In this document: positions 11,501-23,509 of the stretch, in pieces
Layout: each line of letters opens with the position of its first letter
How positions within the stretch are numbered: the first letter of the stretch is position 1
Source of the DNA: Ilex aquifolium
Taxonomy: Eukaryota > Streptophyta > Magnoliopsida > Aquifoliales > Aquifoliaceae
Direction: 5' to 3'
Assembly: GCA_951799425.1 (NCBI GenBank)
Contig: OX637395.1
Span: 36,604,323-36,668,322 of the forward strand
DNA length: 64,000 bases
Translations under genes and position numbers: made by a program
Notes under the pieces: generated by a model
What the model was told of the DNA's origin: nothing
The model's input: only the letters and a program-made list of their open reading frames with translations
The model's database searches: none

Positions 11501-14500
11501 CACATTCATTGCTTCAATTTTACTAGAACCATGATAGAAAATACCTAGTATTTGGACTTTCCCTAATAGCATACTAATTTGAGGTTTATAAAGTATGTCG
11601 CAACAAAAACATCTAGCATCTCATAGGAAAAGAACAATGTTGTTACAGACCAACAACAAAGTGAAGTCACTTTGAAAGCACAGCAGATCCCACCTTTTCT
11701 GATACAAAATAAGGACCCAATATATATTGGATCGGTGAAAAAGACGGAAAGGGTGAGGCTCGAACATAGGTAGTTCACAGGGAAAGAGCACCGACCTCTA
11801 GCACTACAGCTCTCACTTGTGTAAAACACACAGACAATTCTCCTTACCTATATCAGATGCAACACAAGGGGATTGAAGCTTCCCATCTTTATACCATCCA
11901 GCACGTTGCTCAATGAGTTCATTCAAGAAATCGTCGAGCTTGTCAATAGTTATGTTGGGCATCACCACAACGTGAGCAATATTGCCTTGGCAAGCAAGCT
12001 GCCACTTGCGAACAAACTCCTCATCATGCGGGCGCTCGAACACAACGGTGCTGCTAAGTTCATTTAGCATTGCCCCAATTCCAGCATCTCTAAGGCGGTC
12101 TTTTAGTTAGTGCGCATTCCTGAGGCATTTCTGAACTTCTTTCTGGAACCCTCTGAATCTAACATGACAGGATTCGATTGCCACCCCTAATCTTAACCAG
12201 CACAAAAAAACAATTAGTCATTTTTATTTTCCATCCATCCAACCAAATACAAAGGAAGGAACATGTATCATTCCTACTTTCCATCTTTGAAGGATAGAAA
12301 ATGTATCCCTCCTACTTTTCATCCTTCCTACCAAACGGAACATAAGATTTGCTACAAATCAAGCTTTCATGTAGGTCTGATTTCTGAGAATTTTCTCACT
12401 TTGATGATCCAAAACTCCAACTTATCAAGCACAACACACTTCACCAAGCAATGTTGGATATGATCACCACATTCAATGCTTCAATTTTACTACCAAACGG
12501 AGCATAAGATTTGCTACAAATCAAGCTTTCATGTAGGTCTGATTTCTGGGAATTTTCTCACTTTGATGATCCAAAACTCCAACTTATCAAGCACAACACA
12601 CACTTCACCAAGCAATGTTGGATATGATCACCACATTCATTGCTTCAATTTTACTAGAACCATGATAGAAAATACCTAGTATTTGGACTTTCCCTAATAG
12701 CATACTAATTTGAGGTTTATAAAGTATGTCGCAACAAAAACATCTAGCATCTCATAGGAAAAGAACAATGTTGTTACAGACCAACAACAAAGTGAAGTCA
12801 CTTTGAAAGCACAGCAGATCCCACCTTTTCTGATACAAAATAAGGACCCAATATATATTGGATCGGTGAAAAAGACGGAAAGGGTGAGGCTCGAACATAG
12901 GTAGTTCACAGGGAAAGAGCACCGACCTCTAGCACTACAGCTCTCACTTGTGTAAAACACACAGACAATTCTCCTTACCTATATCAGATGCAACACAAGG
13001 GGATTGAAGCTTCCCATCTTTATACCATCCAGCACGTTGCTCAATGAGTTCATTCAAGAAATCGTCGAGCTTGTCAATAGTTATGTTGGGCATCACCACA
13101 ACGTGAGCAATATTGCCTTGGCAAGCAAGCTGCCACTTGCGAACAAACTCCTCATCATGCGGGCGCTCGAACACAACGGTGCTGCTAAGTTCATTTAGCA
13201 TTGCCCCAATTCCAGCATCTCTAAGGCGGTCTTTTAGTTAGTGCGCATTCCTGAGGCATTTCTGAACTTCTTTCTGGAACCCTCTGAATCTAACATGACA
13301 GGATTCGATTGCCACCCCTAATCTTAACCAGCACAAAAAAACAATTAGTCATTTTTATTTTCCATCCATCCAACCAAATACAAAGGAAGGAACATGTATC
13401 ATTCCTACTTTCCATCTTTGAAGGATAGAAAATGTATCCCTCCTACTTTTCATCCTTCCTACCAAACGGAACATAAGATTTGCTACAAATCAAGCTTTCA
13501 TGTAGGTCTGATTTCTGAGAATTTTCTCACTTTGATGATCCAAAACTCCAACTTATCAAGCACAACACACTTCACCAAGCAATGTTGGATATGATCACCA
13601 CATTCAATGCTTCAATTTTACTACCAAACGGAGCATAAGATTTGCTACAAATCAAGCTTTCATGTAGGTCTGATTTCTGGGAATTTTCTCACTTTGATGA
13701 TCCAAAACTCCAACTTATCAAGCACAACACACACTTCACCAAGCAATGTTGGATATGATCACCACATTCATTGCTTCAATTTTACTAGAACCATGATAGA
13801 AAATACCTAGTATTTGGACTTTCCCTAATAGCATACTAATTTGAGGTTTATAAAGTATGTCGCAACAAAAACATCTAGCATCTCATAGGAAAAGAACAAT
13901 GTTGTTACAGACCAACAACAAAGTGAAGTCACTTTGAAAGCACAGCAGATCCCACCTTTTCTGATACAAAATAAGGACCCAATATATATTGGATCGGTGA
14001 AAAAGACGGAAAGGGTGAGGCTCGAACATAGGTAGTTCACAGGGAAAGAGCACCGACCTCTAGCACTACAGCTCTCACTTGTGTAAAACACACAGACAAT
14101 TCTCCTTACCTATATCAGATGCAACACAAGGGGATTGAAGCTTCCCATCTTTATACCATCCAGCACGTTGCTCAATGAGTTCATTCAAGAAATCGTCGAG
14201 CTTGTCAATAGTTATGTTGGGCATCACCACAACGTGAGCAATATTGCCTTGGCAAGCAAGCTGCCACTTGCGAACAAACTCCTCATCATGCGGGCGCTCG
14301 AACACAACGGTGCTGCTAAGTTCATTTAGCATTGCCCCAATTCCAGCATCTCTAAGGCGGTCTTTTAGTTAGTGCGCATTCCTGAGGCATTTCTGAACTT
14401 CTTTCTGGAACCCTCTGAATCTAACATGACAGGATTCGATTGCCACCCCTAATCTTAACCAGCACAAAAAAACAATTAGTCATTTTTATTTTCCATCCAT

Positions 14501-15220
14501 CCAACCAAATACAAAGGAAGGAACATGTATCATTCCTACTTTCCATCTTTGAAGGATAGAAAATGTATCCCTCCTACTTTTCATCCTTCCTACCAAACGG
14601 AACATAAGATTTGCTACAAATCAAGCTTTCATGTAGGTCTGATTTCTGAGAATTTTCTCACTTTGATGATCCAAAACTCCAACTTATCAAGCACAACACA
14701 CTTCACCAAGCAATGTTGGATATGATCACCACATTCAATGCTTCAATTTTACTACCAAACGGAGCATAAGATTTGCTACAAATCAAGCTTTCATGTAGGT
14801 CTGATTTCTGGGAATTTTCTCACTTTGATGATCCAAAACTCCAACTTATCAAGCACAACACACACTTCACCAAGCAATGTTGGATATGATCACCACATTC
14901 ATTGCTTCAATTTTACTAGAACCATGATAGAAAATACCTAGTATTTGGACTTTCCCTAATAGCATACTAATTTGAGGTTTATAAAGTATGTCGCAACAAA
15001 AACATCTAGCATCTCATAGGAAAAGAACAATGTTGTTACAGACAAACAACAAAGTGCAGTCACTTTGAAAGCACTGCAGATCCCACCTTTTCTGATACAA
15101 AATAAGGACCCAATATATTGGATCGGTGAAAAAGACGGAAAGCGTGGGGCTCGAACATAGGTAGTTCACAGGGAAAGAGCACCGACCTCTAGCACTACAG
15201 CTCTCACTTGTGTAAAACAC
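5549..15220 (-). repeat. Tandem array of a 1131-bp unit carrying the 3' part of the serine decarboxylase gene
   Basis: Unit junctions (exon text 'aaccctctg' joined to 'aatctaacatg') fall at 6500/6501, 7631/7632, 8762/8763, 9893/9894, 11024/11025, 12155/12156, 13286/13287 and 14417/14418. That gives seven complete units, a left partial unit up to 6500 and a right partial unit 14418-15220. One unit corresponds to 57025-58157 at the intact locus, with a 2-bp difference. It holds the tail of a Harbinger-type element, two near-copies of a ~150-bp segment, the SDC 3' flank with a SINE-like head, and the last ~345 nt of SDC exon 5. The translations read in every unit are identical. The right partial unit differs at several bases from about 15043 on. 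The first ~140 bp (5549-5690) are also more diverged. Confidence 0.95.
6158..14417 (-). pseudogene. Eight identical truncated SDC exon 5 fragments
   Basis: Each repeat unit carries an 85-codon minus-strand reading frame identical to the C-terminus of plant serine decarboxylase. Positions are 6158-6415, 7289-7546, 8420-8677, 9551-9808, 10682-10939, 11813-12070, 12944-13201 and 14075-14332. Exon homology continues upstream to each unit junction, but a change in the shared sequence ('tttcaggtag' to 'ttttagttag' on the plus strand) makes the stop Asn-Ala-His-stop just before this frame. All copies carry it, so it preceded the amplification. No exon 1-4, no start region and no PLP-lysine segment are present, so these cannot encode enzyme. 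The frames begin at an internal Met of the family sequence. Whether the array is transcribed cannot be told. Confidence 0.9.
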
Positions 15221-17799
15221 GGTGTTTGGATGACCATGGAAGGATTCGATTGGATTTGAATTCGAACCCAATCCAACCCAATGTAAAGTGGTCTGGATTT
15301 GAGGATTATAAAGATGGGATTCAAATTCTATCCCATCTTTAGATAGGTTTAATTTGGTTTGTGGGCCCCATTAACATGTGAAGATAAAATATATTAAAAT
15401 GATCATTTCACCCTTGTGTAAAACACTGTGATCCAATCCTATACCATGTTTAGAGTGGAAGGAAAAAAAATCCAATCCTATTGTATTGTCTTTTTTACGA
15501 CAAAAATATTTAAACCAATAAATTACGCATTTTTATAAAATATTGCAATAAATATTTTGTTCATTTATTTAATTTAATTTGTACAATACACTTTTAATCA
15601 CAAGAATCATATGTATAATGGAAAAAAAAAAATTCCAACACAAAAACAATACACATATCAATACAACTCAAGTCTAAGTCGTTATTTGTTTATTTCTAGA
15701 AAATCCGAAGTTGTGTGTTTAAAAATAAAACTTAATTGTTTATTTTCAATAAATAGCAACATTAATCCGAACCATATTAAATATTTTCAATTACCGAAAT
15801 GCAATTTATTATCCAAAATGGTAGGGCATTTTAATATTCTTGCATGAAGCACTACCACACATCATGTCAATTTAAAATATGTAGTTTTAATACAAATGTT
15901 CATTTTTTTTAGATTTCTTGTATAAGGAAACAAATGGATGAGAAAAAACTTTTTAAGATCTTAAAATTTTAAAATGTAATGAGACGCAGCACCATAGAAC
16001 AATTATTATTTTTGAATGTGACCCAAACTATTTTATTCAAAGTTGAGGTAGGCCGAATATTTTCACACACTTACTCTCAAATCATGTGCTTCCATGCTAC
16101 ATTTTGTCAATTGTGAGAGAATTTATAACGGTAGCAAATTAGTTAAAAAATATAAGAGAGTTATGTGCTAATTTTTGAATAATGACGGGTTAAAGTGCAA
16201 AAAAACCAAACCACTACCGTATTTACTAGATTTTAAGTTTGTTAAATTGGTCATCTTCCCTTGCAAACTGTGGAGAGAGTTCCAGCTGCTTCAGCTTCTG
16301 CATCAGACAGAGACAAAGACAAATACAGAGAGAGAGAGAGATAGTGAAGCATCTGGAAAGCATTAGAGATAAGGCAGCTGAGAAGGCCTGATACTAACCC
16401 TTCTCAGTCGCCTGATAAGGAGATGAAGGGACATGTAAAAATGGAGCTCAGGAGTCTGATAAGGCGTCTGATCAGGAAAATGATGGGGCAATTGATGAGT
16501 GTTCTCTGTAAGATATCTAGTAATTCGAATGGTAGGTAGTTAGATTCAGGAAAATTTTATGAAAGTATGAACCAGAGATTTCCTAAGGTCTCTGATTTTT
16601 CTTTCCTCCTTCAAACCAGAGATCACGAAAATTCTTCCCAATGATGATATGCAGCGTATATAGAAAGGAATGATAAGAGGTCCAGATCATGGTAGAAGAG
16701 GAATATCGAGTATTTGGAAAGCCTGTGATTCAGAAGGGAAACGACAGAGTGTAATTCCAACAGACATTGTTTGTCTTCCCAAATTTGTTGCAGAAGATTA
16801 AATTCTGAGATCCCAAGAAGAGAGAGTCCCAACCTCTCTATTCAGCAGATAAAGGAAAACCAGTGAAAGCAAAACCAAAGAAGGAGAGGCATGAAGAAAG
16901 AAGACAGAGGTATGTGTGATAGACTCTGTTCACATGCTTGTTTGTTTCTATTTTGTTTAAAGTTATAATATTTGTTCAGTTGAGAGAGAGATGGAGAGAG
17001 AGAGAGAGAGATAGGTCTGTGTAAGTGTTCTCGGTTCAAAGTTCACTCATTTGTTTCGATTTTGTGTAAAGGTATAATGTTTCTTGACTTGGGGGGGGGG
17101 GGGAGAGAGATAGACAGAGAGAGAGACAAGATGAAGGGTGTGTGGCCTCTGTTGGTGGTGCTCTGCTTAGTAATACACTGCATCAATGGGGAAATGCATA
17201 TTACTTATTTACTTGGAATGTGACTTATGCTGATGTCTCATTGTTTGTGTTTTCAATAGATGGTTTGAGTCATTTGTTCTGTACTGGTAAGGAAATGTTT
17301 GAGCCATTTCGATCGGATAATAGAAAAAAGTTACTTTATATTGGAGATAGACCGAATTAAATTTTGTCAGATCCACTTAAAAAATACATAATTTTAATAT
17401 TTTGTACAAAAAATTAAAATTATACAGGATCAGTTTGGACGTATTCTTGAACATTAAAATTCTGATAACTGAAACCACCAACATTGAGGCCTGCCTCAAT
17501 GTATTCTAAAAATCCTCTTGGATATTAGTCATCCAGTTAAATGGTAAAGACTGTTTTAACATGGATCTAGCAACCTAGTGATCTGCCTGATTAGATTCCA
17601 TTGACTGGTATCTGAAAGGTATCTCCCACTCCTTGGAAATTGCTTGGATATCTATTATGAAAGCTTAAATTTTCCATGGGGGTGTTTCTTCACTGGAGCT
17701 CAACTTCATCACTTCCTGATTATCATTTTCCACCAAAACATGAGGAATCTGTAATGTTGCCACCATTAATCAAACATCTCGAACTTCAGCTACGTTGTG

Positions 17800-18717
17800 T
17801 ATACCCCAAAATATTTTGTACTTAATGTTACAAAGTATGACTCTACTTACCACGTGCGACCTTCAATCCGTTAGGCCTAGTCACGACATCATGTAATATT
17901 CTAGAATCGGCAGCCAACCCCTCCCATCCCAGAAGCACGTAAATTATTTTCATGTCTAGGTCACAAACACCCAACACATTTGTTATTCCTCATTTACGTG
18001 TTTTATACCTAGCTTGATTCACAAGAGGTACTCGGACTGGAACATAAGTGTCATCTAAGGCACTCACACAATTCTACAAGACAAAAGGACAAAAAATTAT
18101 TGAAATGTATACTAGCTTATAAGTGGGAAAAAAATGGGAAATTGGAGAAGAGGTAAATATAGTGACACAATATTTACCTTGAACCACCTCCATTTCGGGT
18201 CAGTATTGCTCTCCAGAATTGGCTGAGGTGACTTTAGCAACACCCTTCTCAACCTTAACACCGCAGTCAATACATTATTGAAATATCGACTAACTGTTTC
18301 ACCGGAGCGAAGAAAGTTGAACTTAACCGGCCTATTTTTGTCATCGTGACCTAAGATACATAAAAACATAGCAACCATCTCCTCCACACTAACATTCCGA
18401 CTAGGATGTAAGCCTCCTAAATCACGCACCAAATTACATAATACCTCAAACGTGTGTCTGTCCATCCTTAGTTGGTTTATACAATTTGTGTCACTCTCAC
18501 CAATTAAACGATGTAAGTGTTCACGCTGTAGGTGACTCATATGCAATGGTTGTGACACCATTTTATTATTGACATTGGTTTCAATGTCCCATATCCCGAC
18601 CATTATACATATCAAAATGTGAAACAATATTACCATTTCCCGAATACTTCTATTCATAATGGTAAGAATTGTACAGACTTCATCATTAGGGTTTTTCATG
18701 TTCACTGCAAATTTCAT
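17800..18717 (-). pseudogene. PIF/Harbinger transposase (HARBI1-like, DDE_Tnp_4), degenerate
   Basis: Exon 1 (about 18178-18717) encodes the N-terminal region typical of plant 'putative nuclease HARBI1' proteins. It has a helix-rich segment with Cys-Ile-Asn-Gln-Leu-Arg-Met, the Leu-Gly-Gly-Leu-His motif and a Phe-x-Arg-Ser-Gly-Glu-Thr-Val-Ser-x-Tyr-Phe motif. A donor (gtaaat at 18177) and an acceptor (tgtag, exon restart at 18073) bracket a ~104-bp intron. The next exon has Ala-Leu-Asp-Asp-Thr-Tyr-Val-Pro-Val, the first catalytic Asp region where the family has Leu-Asp-Gly-Thr. A stop follows (Arg-Lys-stop-Gly), then a block ending in Ala-Ala-Asp-Ser-Arg, the second Asp region. The third acidic residue is not found. 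The family cuts and pastes elements with TWA targets. This copy is dead as written. Confidence 0.75.
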
Positions 18718-19226
18718 AAATTACATATATATATGTTACATTTAACCATATCTGATAACTCACAATTTATAAATGCGGATTGGTTCGAGATATACATGCA
18801 TTTTTTTATTGTACATGTTATGAAAATATAATTGACAAAGACAAATAAATTTGTGATGAACAAATAACATGATTAACTACATATTGATAAGTGAAATCGT
18901 TTTATTACCTTAGTTGCAGATAGGATTCAGAAATACTGTAGAGAAAAAAAATTCACACATTGTTAGCCAACAACACATTCATATTTACAATTGCAACCAA
19001 ATTGTTAATTTAATTGGAACATAAAAAATTTCACAAATTTATTTCACAAAAAATGGCACAAATTATTTGAACATAATATAGTAAAATAATGGAAATGTAC
19101 GATTATTATAATGCGTGAAATTGGTTCAATTGAGACATATATGAACATTCACTACTGTATTGTAACAAGGATATTATAAAAAATTTACATTCTTTATTGA
19201 AAAATCTATGTACTGTGTTTACAAAT

Positions 19227-19979
19227 TGATGATGTCTCGGAATTAATCTCCAGGCCTAGCCTGATATGGTCCTGTTGGGATTTACTAGGTAGGCTTAAGA
19301 AAATGAAAGTTATGCAATGACAAACAAATAGTGTAAGTGGTTCACCCAGGCCGATGGACTTGGGCTACATCTACTGTAATGGAGGCTCTTGCTCCTTGGT
19401 GAAATGTATTGATCTCAAATGGTTATATGAAAATTACAGGCGCAGGGCCGTTGTGTATTCTTTCTTATCTGGGTATTCTAGGATCAAGGGCCAAAATATC
19501 AGAATGAAGGTTAGGAAGAGGGCTTAAAAGTCGATCCCCCCTCCTTGTTTCTACTGTTCTATTTATATGGTGCCTCTCCTTAGGGTTTGTTGCTCTTCTT
19601 CTTCTTTTTCTCTGATCTTGTGGGGACCTTTCGTCCTTTCTCTGCAAGCCTCTCTGTCCGCCGGCGGTACTGTGCCCACGACCACCTGGGTTCGTTCAGC
19701 ACCACTTCTCTCTGCATTTCGCAGGGTGTAACTCTGAGGAATCAGAGCCGGTTCCCTTTGTCCTTGGAGCACGTGGCGCAATTGGGCTTACCTTAGGTTA
19801 TGGGTTGAGAGTCGGATCAGGGCTGGGCCGTTGGCTCTTCGGTCTTTTAGGCCCCTTGCTCTCGATGTGGGCCGGTTGGGACCATTTCCTTTGGATTTCG
19901 AAGTCCACATTCAAGACTTTCAGGGGGTTTTGGGCTCGGCTATCATGGCGGCCCAGGCCCAAAAATCCTATCCTCATCA
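19227..19979 (-). repeat. 3' LTR of the Tat element
   Basis: On the plus strand it starts TGATGATGTCTCGG and ends ATCCTCATCA, giving the TGATGA...TCATCA inverted ends in element orientation. It is next to the polypurine tract at 19980-19996. The same length as the right LTR and about 97% identical by eye. Confidence 0.95.
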
Positions 19980-19996
19980 GTTGCCCCCCAGCCCCT
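19980..19996 (-). other. Polypurine tract of the Tat element
   Basis: On the minus strand the sequence abutting the 3' LTR is purine rich, with GGGGCTGGGGGGCAAC just before TGATGAGG. This is where plus-strand cDNA synthesis would be primed. Confidence 0.7.
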
Positions 19997-20233
19997 GGTC
20001 ACGAGAATGACGTCATCTCTGACCTGGGGTTTGGAAGCGTCTTATCTAACTTCTTCATTGTCTCCATACGTGGCGGGATGCGTGGTCAGACGGCCTTGCA
20101 CTGGTTTGAACCGCTTTGGTATTTGCCGGCTGTGATGGGACGATTTTTACACGTGTCACCATCGGGTGAATCCAACGGTACGACTTCTGAGATGCGTCCT
20201 GTCGTCTCTCCTCTCAGGATATTAAATGCCCTG

Positions 20234-20241
20234 TATAAAAG
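20234..20241 (+). promoter_or_regulatory. Candidate TATA box of antisense gene 1
   Basis: TATAAAAG lies in a GC-rich stretch upstream of the antisense gene (start 20669, possibly 20429). The distance would leave a long leader. 'gactaggtacgtt' near 20400 resembles a 5'-splice site, so a leader intron is possible. Confidence 0.45.
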
Positions 20242-20668
20242 TGGGGGAAATCCCTTCGCCTGTGTTGCTTTTGTGTTTTTGAATCTCCTCCTTGCGTTTC
20301 CTTCACCTCCTTTGGCTTTCGAGGCGCCTCGTTTCAGACTTTCAGGCGATACTTAGGGTTTTTGCATTCCCAGTTCTTTTCTGCATCTAGCGCCTTGACT
20401 AGGTACGTTTTTTCTCCTTTCTTTATTCTTGCTCGACCTGGATCCCTTCAACCCTCCTTGGTGGGGTTTTGGGTTCCGCTTCTTGATATGGAGGTTTAGC
20501 TATTTTAGGCATTATTCCGACGACCTTTCCCCCCTTATGTATTTCGTGGACCATCTTACTTCACTTAGGGTGTCCTTCCTTCAAGGTTGGTGTCTGAGAC
20601 CTCCATTTCTGACTGACTGCGTTTTACATTTGCCTTCCCTCCACTCCGGTTTGCGGTCTGGACCCTTG

Positions 20669-22906
20669 ATGGGGAAGTACGCCGTTTCCTCCTCCGAATC
20701 GAATTCTGAGGACCAAGTAGGCGAGGAGGTCGAGGTAAGTACCTCAGGTTCTCCGAGCAGTAGCTCTGTTGATAGGGCTGCCTCTGGGTCCGCCCTTGAA
20801 GTTTCCGCCTCTGGGTCCGCCCTTATAGAAGAAGCTCGTCCTCTTTCATCCCTACCTCCTGTTTCTTTTGTTCCGTCAAAGACTAGGAAATCCAAATCGG
20901 CTCCTCCCCCAACTCCTAGAAGGAGAGTTCGTCGGGATCAAGCCGACCTGGCTTGTTGTGCAGAAGCGACTCCCAGTTGTCTCAGCGATGAGGATTTCGA
21001 TGAACTGAGGCGGGAGTATCATTTTCCCAACTCCGTTCTCTTACACTCTCCTGAGCTACACGAGAGGTGTAATTCTTCTATTCCTGGCCTGGTCTGCTTT
21101 TACGAATCCACTTTCCGTGCTGGTCTGCGGTTCCCCGTTCATCCTTTCATCCGGATCGTTCTCGGGTTTTATAACATTTATCTTGCTCGGCTCTCCCCCA
21201 ATGGCTGGGGTCTCCTGATCGGGTTTCTCATTCATTGGCTAAAGAGTGGGAACGACTCTCAGCCTTCCATTAGGGAGTTTGCCTCTCTTTTTCAACTTAA
21301 GTCTTCCCCTTCCGCGGGTTTCCTGTACTTTGCGAAAAGGGTCAAAGCGAGGAACTTAGTCACCGGGCTTCCTTCTTCCAACAAAGGGTGGAAACCCAAG
21401 TTTTTCTTTGTTAGAGGTGACTCCTGGGAGCTTTCTGGGGAACCAGGGGACGTCCCTCTTATTCCCAGGTTTTGGGGAGCTCCAAGGAATATAAGTAAGG
21501 CCCTTCAATTCGGCTGCATCTTTCTTTGCTGCTTCTCTTTTACTGACTTAACTTCGGGTTTGCAGATTATCGCCCTGTCCTTGGGGTTGAGGAGGCAGCT
21601 AGAGTTGCTAGGGCCGAGGCCTTGGGGTTGCAATCATTCTTTGATCTGGTGACTGACGAGAATCTAGCCCTCTACGAACTCGAGCCTCCTGTTGAGCAAG
21701 CTCCAGCTCCGGCATCGCCCTCTGCTCCCCAACCTGACCCCATGAATCAAGACTTGATAATGGCGATGTTCTCGGATACCGAGAAGTCGAGGAAGAAAAG
21801 GAATTTGGTGAAGAGCTCGCAGCTGTTACCCAAAGAAACATCGGTATCCGAGCCCCCACCTGTTTCCTCTAGGCAGAAGAAGGAGGATATTCCTTCTCAT
21901 GGGGATGTGGCTTCCCCCTCGCTCTCTGTTGAGGCTTCTCGGGGCAAATCTTCAACTGAGGTAGATCCGAAAAGATGGCACGAGGCCTCGACGGTTCCTC
22001 CGCGCTCTGCCTCTCAGGAAGGCGAGAAGGTGAATCTCGCTCCCTCTTCGTCCAAGGAGCAAGGGGACGGCTTTCTCCGTGACCCTGAGGTCATCGTTGT
22101 CGCCTTGTCCGAGCTGGTTTCTACATCGGATCCCAGGGTAGCCATGTGGGTTCCTTTTGACAGGAAGGTGGATCGCGCTATTCGGGGCATGGCAGAGGTA
22201 TTTTCTATCCTCGCCCTTCCCCTTCTCCGATATTTCTTTATGCCGTGGCTTACACGGATTTTTCTTGTTTCGTCTGACCCTTTTTCTTTCTTAGTCGCTC
22301 GCTTGCGTGAAGATGCTTGGATTTCACTACAATGAGGAGCTCTCGAAGGCTAAGGAGTCAATGGATGCCATGTTAGTGAGCAAGGAGGCTGCCGAGGAGA
22401 AGGTGAAGATTCTGTCTTCGGAGGCCATTGAGTTGAAGAGGATTAATGATGAGATAGATGCCCGCCTTCAGGACTTTGCCAAGCTCATGGACTCAAAGGA
22501 CGACAAGCTTAAAGCCATGGAAGCAGGCCTGATAGCCAAGGATTCGGAGCTCAGGGCCAGAGATGCTGATTTGGCGGTTAAAGATTCCGAGCTGTCATCT
22601 TTGCGGGCTCGTGTTTCGCGGCTTGAGAAAGAGAGCGCCTCTGCCTTTGTGAATGGTTTTCTAAATCTTCAGGATCAACTTGAGGAGGCCTATCCTGACC
22701 TTGACTTGGATCCCTTCGTGCCAATGCTTGGCTTCAAGAAGGCGACAGTGGTGGCTGAAGAGGCCGAGACCCCTGATCCCAATGAGGGTGTGGCGCCTGG
22801 TGCCGAGAAGGTGCCTAGTCCCGTGGTGGCAGTGGCGGGGGAGCTAGGTGCGCCGGCAGGGGCTTCTGGTGAGGGAGCAGGTGGTGATGAAGAGATCATT
22901 TCTTGA
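20669..22906 (+). CDS. Antisense gene 1 of the Tat element: putative gypsy-type transposon domain protein with C-terminal coiled coil
   Basis: Three exons give one open frame on the strand opposite to gag-pol: 20669-21494, 21566-22197 and 22295-22906, with GT-AG borders (gtaagg...tgcag; gtattt...cttag). The product is about 689 aa, or 769 aa if the in-frame ATG at 20429 is used. Residues ~1-100 are Ser/Glu rich. About 105-275 match the plant 'putative gypsy type transposon' domain (PF04195 as I recall it), with Gly-Leu-Arg-Phe-Pro-x-His-Pro-Phe, Gly-Trp, Val-Thr-Gly-Leu-Pro and Lys-Phe-Phe-Phe-Val signatures. The middle is low complexity. The last exon is a long heptad-rich coiled coil ending in an acidic Ala/Gly tail. 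Related antisense genes are known in Tat elements such as Grande, but their function is unknown. It has no stop although the element's gag and pol are broken. Confidence 0.7.
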
Positions 22907-23383
22907 GGTCGATGCGAGGCCCCCTGTTGCTTTGATCTTCCTTGTAATTTTTCAAGTTGTTTCTTTTTGTAATGCTTCATTGTAACTTCTTCAGATGCTG
23001 AAATGAGAACTCTCGTGGTTTTTCCCTTTTTATGGTTGCCTCGTAATGCTTCACTATAGACTTTGTCGATGGCTTCAGACACCCATGGCTAACTTTTTTG
23101 CGTTTTTATTCTTAGCCGAGCTTATCTGAGTCGAGCTGACCTTCACGCTTCCTCCTTGAGTCGTTTAAACTCCTTAGGGCTATTTTGGTCTTTTCCCTTT
23201 ACCTTTCTCGTACTGCAGGTCCGACGGTTTCGTTCGTTTGAGAACGTGCGCCGTTAGTGGGTTTAGTGATCCCTCGATCGTGACGCCCAAGAAGCCCCCA
23301 CGACGCCACGTGCCCCCCTTATTAATTGCGAGGAACGGGCATTAACTGCTTCCGGCGACAGTGACAAGGCCTGTCCTATAGCG
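22907..23383. other. Spacer between antisense genes 1 and 2
   Basis: No reading frame of note on either strand. It contains the 3' flank of antisense gene 1 and the upstream region of gene 2, and is GC-rich and CpG-containing like the rest of the element. Confidence 0.5.
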
Positions 23384-23385
23384 CC

Positions 23386-23393
23386 TATAAATA
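23386..23393 (+). promoter_or_regulatory. Candidate TATA box of antisense gene 2
   Basis: TATAAATA inside 'gcctataaataggcc' lies about 117 bp upstream of the gene 2 ATG (23510), an ordinary plant TATA-to-start distance. A degraded counterpart ('gctatttattt', about 25834) precedes gene 3 at a similar spacing. Confidence 0.6.
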
Positions 23394-23509
23394 GGCCTCC
23401 CGGGGAATGATTGCTCTTTACAGAGCGTACAAGAAGTCTCCTATTTTCTGCTGCGACATACATCTCTTTCCTCGTTGCTTCTAAGAAACTCAATTCGATT
23501 TCTGCATTC

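Noticed and set aside
6158-14332. A family of eight identical small proteins (85 aa, and 64, 66, 67 and 88 aa in other frames) as a new gene cluster.
   Set aside because: The 85-aa frame is the C-terminal end of SDC exon 5 without start or upstream exons. The others are shadows or flank sequence copied with the unit.
16175-17360. Possible second Harbinger protein (Myb-like) in the left part of the element.
   Set aside because: No Trp-spaced Myb motif in any frame. The short frames are interrupted.
18619-18831. A plus-strand reading frame over the transposase exon.
   Set aside because: It is a shadow of the minus-strand HARBI1-like exon and A/T-rich flank.
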